Below, one piece after another: positions 1 through 5,010 of a stretch of DNA of 5,010 bases (positions are counted from its first letter, which is position 1; each line of letters starts with the position of its first letter). The position numbers were made by a program, and so were the translations under genes. Under the pieces are notes generated by a model that made no database searches, was not told where the DNA came from, and saw nothing but the letters and a program-made list of their open reading frames with translations. The stretch spans positions 1 to 5,010 of the forward strand of contig JAJZHT010000103.1 of NCBI GenBank assembly GCA_021804455.1, given 5' to 3'. This DNA is from Pseudomonadota bacterium (GTDB taxonomy: Bacteria; Pseudomonadota; Alphaproteobacteria; Paracaedibacterales; CAIULA01).

Positions 1-1717
1 TATCAGGAATGGCAAGGGTCGTTTTGTTCCCTGTCATCGTAAAGATCCTTTTCCTGGCGTAACTTTTGATCTGGAAACTTTTCCTAACCTTCAAGTGGAT
101 GATGTCGTTGTGTATCACCTGGAGGCGAGAAATCAGATTAGAATCAAGAAAGTTTTGGGTTCAATTCATGATCCCAGAATTTATAGTTCGATGGCTATTT
201 ATGGATATGAACTACCCCATATTTTTTCAAACGAAGCTTTGAAACTTGCCAATCAGGGCCAAGTTCCTGCTCTTGGAAGCCGAACAGATTTTAGGGATTT
301 ACCCCTTGTGACCATTGATGGCGACAATGCTAGAGATTTTGACGATGCTGTCTGGGCCACTTCCGACACAGATCCCCGTAATCCCCATGGTTGGCGTTCT
401 GTTGTTGCGATTGCTGATGTCTCTTACTATGTACGTTCCGCGGATGCCCTCGACCGAGAAGCCTATGAACGGGGCAACTCTGTTTATTTGCCTGATTGTG
501 TTGTTCCCATGTTACCTGAGGCTCTTTCAAACGAATTGTGCTCGTTACAACCTTATCAGGACCGTGCCTGTCTTGCGGTAGAAATGATCATCAGCTGTGA
601 TGGAAAAATTCGATCCCACCGTTTTAAAAGGGGGTTAATGCGCTCTCAGGCCCGTTTAACGTACCACCAAGTTCAAAAGGCCATTCAAGGTATTTTTGAC
701 CCCACGACACAAGTTCTTTGGCCTAACGTTTTACAACCCCTTTATGGGGTCTATCAATCCCTGGTCAAAGCACGTATTAAAAGGGGAACCTTAGAATTGG
801 ACGCCCCTGAGCGTAAAATTATTTTTAATCAACAGGGTTTTGTCGCGGAAGTTATACCTGAGGAGCGCTTTGACAGTCATCGGCTTATTGAAGAGTTGAT
901 GATTGCAGCAAACGTTTGTGCGGCAAAGTCCCTTCTTGCAAAAAAAACACATACTTTATTTCGTATTCATGAAACACCTGAGAGCAGTCGCGTTGAAAAC
1001 TTAAAAACAGTCTTACGCTCTCTTAAACTGCAAGCCCCAAGGGTTAAAGATTTTCGCCCCCACCATTTTCAAACCGTTTTATCGCAGGTCGATATTTCGC
1101 CTTATCGTCAATTGGTTCATGATTTAGTTCTGCGCTGTCAGGCCCAGGCTCGCTATTCCCCCCATAACATAGGGCACTTTGGTTTAAGTTTAGAGCATTA
1201 TTGTCATTTTACTTCACCCATTCGGCGGTATGCCGATTTGATTGTGCATCGTGCCCTTATTGCCTCTTTGAGCCTGGGGGAAGGTGGAGAAAATTATCCC
1301 CTGGCTTTACTTGAAGAGATAGGGAATCACATTTCAGAGACAGAACGTACAGCAGCCTTGGCCGAGAGAGAAGTGAATGACCGCCTAACAACAGCCCTTT
1401 TAGAAAATCATCTGGGTGCTGTTTTAAAGGGAACGATTGCGGGCATAACAGGGGTGGGAATTTTCATCAGTTTGGAGGAAAGTGGGGCACAAGGATTTAT
1501 TCCCAAGCACCGGTTACCCTCTGATTTTTATCAGTATGATGCAGATCATCATCGTTATATTGGGAAAAGAACGAAAAAAATATATCAATTAGGGCAACAT
1601 GTTTTAGTTCGTGTGGAAGAAGCCAATGCCGCCATTTGTTCAACAATTTTTTCATTGGTTACAGAACCTTCCCCTAAAAAAACCTCTAAGAGTCGTCAAA
1701 AAAAGAAGGACTCATGA
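1..1717 (+). CDS. rnr: Ribonuclease R, 3'-5' exoribonuclease (5'-truncated by window edge)
   Basis: RNase R is a processive 3'-5' hydrolytic exoribonuclease of the RNB (RNase II) family, acting in the cytoplasm on structured RNA, rRNA fragments and decaying mRNA. The first full codon is at position 2 and 571 residues are visible; a GTG at 95 is not the start, because the frame is open and family-like before it. Visible residues 1-40 fit the end of the second cold-shock domain. The RNB catalytic domain follows, with DGDNARDFDD carrying Asp106, 112, 114 and 115, the same spacing as the four metal-binding aspartates of E. coli RNase R (272, 278, 280, 281). Further RNB signatures are GTLELDAPER (262-271) and HFTSPIRRYADLIVHRA (402-418). 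An S1 domain occupies about 472-551, and a short lysine-rich tail (559-569) is much shorter than in E. coli. About 165 N-terminal residues lie upstream, by comparison with E. coli. RNase R is preferred over RNase II from the overall alphaproteobacterial RNase R pattern. No frameshift is seen. Confidence 0.96.
   Translation, partial: IRNGKGRFVPCHRKDPFPGVTFDLETFPNLQVDDVVVYHLEARNQIRIKKVLGSIHDPRIYSSMAIYGYELPHIFSNEALKLANQGQVPALGSRTDFRDLPLVTIDGDNARDFDDAVWATSDTDPRNPHGWRSVVAIADVSYYVRSADALDREAYERGNSVYLPDCVVPMLPEALSNELCSLQPYQDRACLAVEMIISCDGKIRSHRFKRGLMRSQARLTYHQVQKAIQGIFDPTTQVLWPNVLQPLYGVYQSLVKARIKRGTLELDAPERKIIFNQQGFVAEVIPEERFDSHRLIEELMIAANVCAAKSLLAKKTHTLFRIHETPESSRVENLKTVLRSLKLQAPRVKDFRPHHFQTVLSQVDISPYRQLVHDLVLRCQAQARYSPHNIGHFGLSLEHYCHFTSPIRRYADLIVHRALIASLSLGEGGENYPLALLEEIGNHISETERTAALAEREVNDRLTTALLENHLGAVLKGTIAGITGVGIFISLEESGAQGFIPKHRLPSDFYQYDADHHRYIGKRTKKIYQLGQHVLVRVEEANAAICSTIFSLVTEPSPKKTSKSRQKKKDS
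1705..1710 (+). promoter_or_regulatory. Ribosome binding site of sfsA inside the rnr 3' end
   Basis: GAAGGA ends three bases before the ATG at 1714, a rather short spacing. It lies within the codons for the lysine-rich tail of RNase R, so the same bases encode the tail and recruit ribosomes to sfsA. Together with the ATGA overlap this suggests translational coupling by terminating ribosomes, which would tolerate the tight spacing. Confidence 0.6.
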
Positions 1718-2430
1718 TTCTTCAACCCATTGTTTACGGAACCCTCTTAAAACGCTACAAACGATTTTTGGCGGATGTTGTTTTGGATAAAACAGGCGAA
1801 GTTGTCACCGCTCATTGTCCTAACCCTGGTGCGATGATCGGACTATTAGATAAGGGAAATCCTGTTATTTTAAGTATTAGTTCCAATCCCAAGCGAAAGT
1901 TACCCTATACTTTACAAGCTATTTATACCGACAAAACTTGGGTTGGGGTGAATACAGCGTTGCCCAATGAACTCATGGCGGAGAGTCTTACAGCGGGGAC
2001 TCTTTTAGAATTCAACCCCTATTTAACCGTGCGAAGAGAAGTCCCCTATGGCCAGAATTGTCGGATTGATTTTCTGTTGCACAGCGAGGAAACTTCCGAT
2101 TGTTATTTAGAAGTGAAAAATGTTCATTTAAAACGCCAAGACAAGGCAGAATTTCCTGATTGCATTACAACCCGGGGCACCAAACAAATCAAAGAACTGG
2201 CAGCCTTGGCCCAAAAAGGTTTTCGTTGTGTGGTGACCTATATTATCCAAAGAGAAGATTGTTCAGGTTTTAAAATCGCCGATGACCTTGATCCTCATTA
2301 TGCCAAGGCCTGTGAATTTGCCAAGGGATGTGGTGTGGAAACGTTAATATTAAATTGTCGTTTGAGTGCGACTGATTCATGTTTCAATGTGACCCTGAAT
2401 CCAGAATCATACGCTCTGGGAAGTTCCTAA
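1714..2430 (+). CDS. sfsA: SfsA family protein (sugar fermentation stimulation protein homologue), PD-(D/E)XK-like nuclease fold
   Basis: This is a 238-residue protein, close to the 234 residues of E. coli SfsA and colinear with it. The N-terminal part (about 1-80) has the family signatures LLKRYKRFLADV (11-22), TAHCPNPGAM (32-41), KRKLPYT (60-66) and WVGVNT (76-81), and probably forms the OB-like nucleic-acid-binding half. The C-terminal half has RIDF (117-120) followed by YLEVKNVHL (131-139); Asp119, Glu133 and Lys135 have the arrangement of a PD-(D/E)XK nuclease centre. The FPD...RGTKQIKEL block (147-162) is also typical, although Gln158 replaces the histidine found in E. coli (RGQKHLREL). 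The E. coli protein was named for an effect on maltose metabolism genes and reported to bind DNA; its biochemical role is unsettled, so no substrate is assigned. The ATG overlaps the rnr stop as ATGA and places KRYKRF at the usual distance from the N-terminus, supporting the start. Coupling to rnr hints at a nucleic-acid role, but that is inference. Confidence 0.95.
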   Translation: MILQPIVYGTLLKRYKRFLADVVLDKTGEVVTAHCPNPGAMIGLLDKGNPVILSISSNPKRKLPYTLQAIYTDKTWVGVNTALPNELMAESLTAGTLLEFNPYLTVRREVPYGQNCRIDFLLHSEETSDCYLEVKNVHLKRQDKAEFPDCITTRGTKQIKELAALAQKGFRCVVTYIIQREDCSGFKIADDLDPHYAKACEFAKGCGVETLILNCRLSATDSCFNVTLNPESYALGSS

Positions 2431-2452
2431 AAAAATATTTTCAGGGATTAAC

Positions 2453-2626
2453 GATTTGGTAAGGATTTTGGGGATAGGATAAGAAAGAACCTAGGTGATA
2501 GAAACCCTTTCTTGAAACAAGAATAAAGGGCGATAAGATGTGTTTTACCCATTGATTCTTGAAGGTGGTGGGTGTAGCCCCCCTCCCGTTAAGGGAGGCA
2601 GTGGGTGGGGGGTGGCAAAAAAACAA
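2453..2626. repeat. Possible inserted or dispersed repeat element with palindromic G/C block
   Basis: The segment differs in composition from the AT-rich DNA to its right, contains nested inverted repeats (2481-2523 and 2577-2612), and is bracketed by the six-base direct repeat ATTAAC at 2447-2452 and 2627-2632, which could be a target-site duplication. The minus strand stays open through almost all of it. No terminal inverted repeats were found, and a six-base match in AT-rich DNA can arise by chance. Whether it recurs elsewhere in the genome cannot be seen from a single copy, so this is a tentative call. Confidence 0.2.
2578..2612. repeat. G/C-rich inverted repeat with two alternative hairpins
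   Basis: CCTCCC (2582-2587) and GGGAGG (2593-2598) form a perfect six-pair stem around the loop GTTAA. The same left arm can instead pair as CCCCCCTCCC (2578-2587) with GGGTGGGGGG (2603-2612), nine pairs with one T-T mismatch and a 15-base loop. The structures are mutually exclusive. Neither is followed by a T tract on either strand, so it does not look like a standard intrinsic terminator. The right arm belongs to a G-rich run (17 G in the 23 bases 2593-2615). Confidence 0.55.
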
Positions 2627-2644
2627 ATTAACTTTTCATTAATT

Positions 2645-2673
2645 TTGGTTAAGAAAAAGTTATCCGATAAACT
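2645..2673 (+). promoter_or_regulatory. Candidate sigma-70-type promoter for secA (distal)
   Basis: TTGGTT (2645-2650) and TAAACT (2668-2673) are separated by 17 bases and match the TTGACA and TATAAT consensus at three and four positions. It would give a leader of roughly 150 bases. The match is only moderate in AT-rich DNA, where such hexamers are common. Confidence 0.22.
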
Positions 2674-2722
2674 GAAAAAAAATTGTCTGCAGCACTGTCT
2701 ATAAAATCTTTATAAAGTCGCT

Positions 2723-2751
2723 TTGCGCATTCATCAAAAATATGGAATTAT
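2723..2751 (+). promoter_or_regulatory. Candidate sigma-70-type promoter for secA (proximal)
   Basis: TTGCGC (2723-2728) and AATTAT (2746-2751) are 17 bases apart, with three and four consensus matches. It would give a leader of about 70 bases. It competes with the distal candidate and the sequence alone does not decide between them. Confidence 0.2.
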
Positions 2752-2816
2752 TCTGGTTTTTCCGATAACCTCAACTTTATATGAAAAGTATTTATCTTTA
2801 AAAAGCTAATTTGCTT

Positions 2817-2820
2817 GAGG
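2817..2820 (+). promoter_or_regulatory. Ribosome binding site of secA
   Basis: GAGG (within TTGAGG) lies nine bases before the ATG at 2830. An in-frame TGA at 2827-2829 directly precedes that ATG, so no upstream in-frame start is possible and this site fixes the start of SecA. Confidence 0.7.
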
Positions 2821-2829
2821 TTTTCCTGA

Positions 2830-5010
2830 ATGATTGCGGCGGTGTTAAAAAAAATTTTTGGTACAGCAAATGATCGAGTTGTTAAAAAATATGACAAGAT
2901 TGCGAAACAAATAGGGCTTCTTGAGCCTCATTTTTCAAAGCTAAGTGATCAGGAGCTCAAACAATGCACAGCAACTTTTAAACAAAGACTCGCGCGGGGA
3001 GAAACCCTTGATCAAATCTTGCCTGAGGCTTTTGCAACCGTACGCGAGGCGGCAAAGCGGGTTTTAGGTCTGCGCCCCTTTGATGTCCAACTGATTGGTG
3101 GATTAGTCTTACATCATGGAATGATTGCGGAAATGAAAACAGGTGAGGGAAAAACCCTTGTGGCAACTCTTCCCGTTTATCTGAATGCCCTGGAAGGCAA
3201 AGGGGTTCATGTCGTAACAGTCAATGATTATTTAGCCCAACGTGATGCAAACTGGATGGGGAAAATCTATGAATTTCTGGGCTTAACGGTGGGTTGTATT
3301 GTTCATGGCTTAACGGACGAGCAACGTCGTCAGGCCTATGGTTCCGATGTTACCTATGGTACCAATCACGAATTTGGTTTTGATTATCTTCGGGATAATA
3401 TGAAATTCCGACTTGATGAAATGGTTATGCGCCCTTTTCATTATGCGATTGTCGATGAAGTTGACAGTATTTTAATTGACGAAGCCAGAACGCCTTTAAT
3501 TATTTCCGGTCCTACCGAAGATTCGTCGGATCTTTACCAAAAAATTGACGCTTTGATACCAGCTTTGGAAGAAGAAGATTATGAAAAGGATGAAAAGCAA
3601 CGCTCTGTCACTCTTACAGAGTCGGGCGTTGAAAAGATTGAACAATTATTATTTGAAAAGAATTTAATTAAGGGTAGCGGCCTTTACGATATTCAAAATA
3701 TTAGCGTGGTTCATCACGTCAATTCAGCTCTAAGAGCTCATAAACTCTATAGTCGAGACGTCGATTATATCGTCAAGAATAAGCAGGTCATTATTATTGA
3801 TGAGTTTACAGGACGTATGATGGAAGGCCGACGCTTTTCAGAAGGTCTTCACCAAGCCCTTGAGGCTAAAGAAGGCGTTCCGATTGAAATGGAAAACCAA
3901 ACTTTGGCCTCCATTACCTATCAAAACTTTTTCCGTTTGTATCCCAAATTGTCGGGTATGGCAGGAACCGCTGTGACTGAAGCGGATGAATTTGAGGAAA
4001 TTTATAATCTCCAAGCCATTGAGATTCCACCAAACGTTACCGTGGCGCGTATTGATTATGATGACGAGGTCTATCTAACAGCACGGGAAAAATATACAGC
4101 TGTTATCAATCAGATCAAAGAATGCCGCAATCGTCAGCAACCTGTATTGGTGGGAACAACCAGTATTGAAAAGTCCGAATTTTTATCGGATCTTTTAAAG
4201 CAACATCATATCCCACACCAGGTTTTAAATGCCCGTTATCATGATCAAGAGGCTGTTATCATTGCCGATGCCGGTTGTTCGGGTGCGGTCACTATTGCAA
4301 CCAACATGGCGGGTCGTGGTACGGATATCAAGCTGGGCGGCAACCTAGAAATGAGGATTGAGCGTCAATTAAAAGGTGTTGAGGAGGGTCCCGAACGGGA
4401 TCAAAAGATCGCTGCCATCGCAGCAGAGATCCAAGCCGACCAAGAACGTGTTAAGCAAGCCGGTGGTTTATATGTGATTGGTACAGAACGTCACGAAAGT
4501 CGACGGATTGATAACCAATTACGTGGACGTTCAGGACGTCAAGGGGATCCTGGGGCCTCTAAATTTTTCATCTCTTTAGAAGATGACTTAATGCGTATTT
4601 TTGGCTCGGAACGCCTGGATGGTATGTTGCGTAAGCTGGGTGTCCAAGAAAACGAGGCTATCTCTCATTCCTGGATTAGCAAAGCCTTAGAACGCGCTCA
4701 GCATAAGGTTGAGGCTCGTAACTTTGATATTCGTAAACATTTATTACGATACGATGACGTGATGAATGATCAACGTAAAATTATTTATGAACAGCGTCGT
4801 GAACTGATGCGTTTGGATACGGTTTCTGAAATGGTGCACGATATCAAAGAAGAGGTTATTTTGCAAACCGTTCAAACGTATGCTCCAGCGGATGTCTTGC
4901 CCGATCAATGGGATGCAGCGGCTTTTCATATCGAGGCCAAGCGCTTGTTTGATTTGGATTTACCCGTGGCAGAATGGATCAACCATGCTGTTCATCCCCA
5001 TGAAATTCAA
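2830..5010 (+). CDS. secA: Protein translocase ATPase subunit SecA (3'-truncated by window edge)
   Basis: SecA is the cytoplasmic and membrane-peripheral ATPase that drives unfolded preproteins through SecYEG. 727 codons are visible in one uninterrupted frame. The ATG gives an N-terminus that aligns without gaps to E. coli SecA through the Walker A box, so Lys108 has the same number in both. The first ATPase domain holds MKTGEGKT (102-109), [13 protein letters not shown] (178-190) and the DEVD Walker B box (209-212). The preprotein cross-linking domain covers about 220-365 as an insertion, with IIIDEFTGR around 321-329 near its end. The second ATPase domain includes [12 protein letters not shown] (439-450), NMAGRGTDI (492-500) and the arginine-finger region [11 protein letters not shown] (563-573). 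The helical scaffold domain begins near 600, with [14 protein letters not shown] at 631-644. Roughly the last 130-200 residues, including any zinc-binding tail, lie beyond the window. All visible catalytic motifs are intact. It is probably transcribed from its own promoter, given the 399-base gap to sfsA. Confidence 0.98.
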   Translation, partial: MIAAVLKKIFGTANDRVVKKYDKIAKQIGLLEPHFSKLSDQELKQCTATFKQRLARGETLDQILPEAFATVREAAKRVLGLRPFDVQLIGGLVLHHGMIAEMKTGEGKTLVATLPVYLNALEGKGVHVVTVNDYLAQRDANWMGKIYEFLGLTVGCIVHGLTDEQRRQAYGSDVTYGTNHEFGFDYLRDNMKFRLDEMVMRPFHYAIVDEVDSILIDEARTPLIISGPTEDSSDLYQKIDALIPALEEEDYEKDEKQRSVTLTESGVEKIEQLLFEKNLIKGSGLYDIQNISVVHHVNSALRAHKLYSRDVDYIVKNKQVIIIDEFTGRMMEGRRFSEGLHQALEAKEGVPIEMENQTLASITYQNFFRLYPKLSGMAGTAVTEADEFEEIYNLQAIEIPPNVTVARIDYDDEVYLTAREKYTAVINQIKECRNRQQPVLVGTTSIEKSEFLSDLLKQHHIPHQVLNARYHDQEAVIIADAGCSGAVTIATNMAGRGTDIKLGGNLEMRIERQLKGVEEGPERDQKIAAIAAEIQADQERVKQAGGLYVIGTERHESRRIDNQLRGRSGRQGDPGASKFFISLEDDLMRIFGSERLDGMLRKLGVQENEAISHSWISKALERAQHKVEARNFDIRKHLLRYDDVMNDQRKIIYEQRRELMRLDTVSEMVHDIKEEVILQTVQTYAPADVLPDQWDAAAFHIEAKRLFDLDLPVAEWINHAVHPHEIQ

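Larger units (their letters stand above)
2431..2829. other. sfsA-secA intergenic region, no gene recognised
   Basis: This 399-base gap has no supported coding gene or tRNA. The left part (to about 2616) contains several inverted repeats and a block very rich in G and C. A 61-codon minus-strand frame (2441-2626) lacks recognisable domains, and its N-terminal part is merely the G/C-rich repeat read in reverse, so it is not called as a gene. The right part (2617-2829) is strongly AT-rich and has promoter-like hexamers and the secA leader. Only tiny plus-strand frames occur there: 8 codons from 2742 and 6 from 2781, neither with a convincing ribosome binding site. No secM-like reading frame is present. 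No hairpin followed by a T tract is seen, so where the rnr-sfsA transcript ends is unclear; Rho-dependent ending or read-through are both possible. Confidence 0.7.

Noticed and set aside
95..97. GTG as a start codon for RNase R
   Set aside because: The frame is open to the left edge of the window and residues before the GTG fit the second cold-shock domain, so the gene begins outside the window.
330..581. Open frames on both strands inside rnr (315-581 plus, 330-530 minus)
   Set aside because: They overlap the conserved catalytic domain of RNase R in other frames and have no family features; they are shadows.
2401..2449. Weak hairpins around the sfsA stop codon (CCAGA/TCTGG at 2401-2419; a mismatched AT-rich stem at 2422-2449) as a terminator
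   Set aside because: Stems are short or mismatched and no T tract follows, so they do not meet the pattern of an intrinsic terminator.
2441..2626. 61-codon minus-strand open frame in the intergenic region
   Set aside because: It has no recognisable domain or clear ribosome binding site. The proline-rich start is the G/C-rich palindromic block read in reverse, so it is better explained as part of a repeat-like segment than as a gene.
2684..2700. Direct repeat TGTCT-N7-TGTCT upstream of secA as an operator
   Set aside because: Five-base repeats are expected by chance in a region of this size and there is no symmetry or second occurrence to support a binding site.
2742..2801. Tiny plus-strand frames before secA (8 codons from 2742, 6 codons from 2781) as leader peptides
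   Set aside because: Neither has a plausible ribosome binding site and neither is long enough to resemble SecM or a known attenuator peptide.
2847..2854. Run of eight A near the secA start as a programmed slippage site
   Set aside because: A -1 slip leads within a few codons to TGA at 2871. The run simply encodes the Lys-Lys pair common at the SecA N-terminus, and nothing suggests a functional frameshift.
2978..4929. Minus-strand open frames inside secA (2978-3166 and 4744-4929)
   Set aside because: They lie opposite conserved SecA coding sequence and have no features of real proteins.

Overview
The window looks like ordinary chromosomal housekeeping sequence from an alphaproteobacterium. 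RNase R and SecA both carry alphaproteobacterial-style signatures (for example the HFTSPIRRYADLIVHRA block in RNase R and DEFTGRMM in SecA). The coding regions are moderately AT-rich and the gene-free stretch is strongly AT-rich apart from one G/C block. That would fit a host-associated or intracellular alphaproteobacterial lineage, but genus-level placement cannot be justified from this sequence.

Layout, all genes on the + strand. (1) Positions 1-1717: the 3' three-quarters of rnr (RNase R). The reading frame is open to the left edge, so the gene starts outside the window. (2) Positions 1714-2430: complete sfsA, overlapping the rnr stop by four bases (ATGA), so the two genes are almost certainly co-transcribed and translationally coupled. 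(3) Positions 2431-2829: a 399-base gap with no convincing gene. Its left half contains a G/C-rich palindromic block and a coding-like minus-strand shadow that may be a dispersed repeat. Its right half is very AT-rich and probably carries the secA promoter and leader. (4) Positions 2830-5010: the first 727 codons of secA, running off the right edge with no frameshift.

The three proteins do not form one pathway. RNase R degrades structured RNA, SfsA is a conserved nuclease-fold protein of uncertain role, and SecA is the motor of general protein export. The rnr-sfsA pair is an operon; secA is most likely a separate transcription unit. I found no sign of an undescribed defence, mobile or biosynthetic system. 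The most interesting leads are a dnaX-type slippery heptamer at the end of rnr in phase with sfsA, and the repeat-like block in the sfsA-secA gap.
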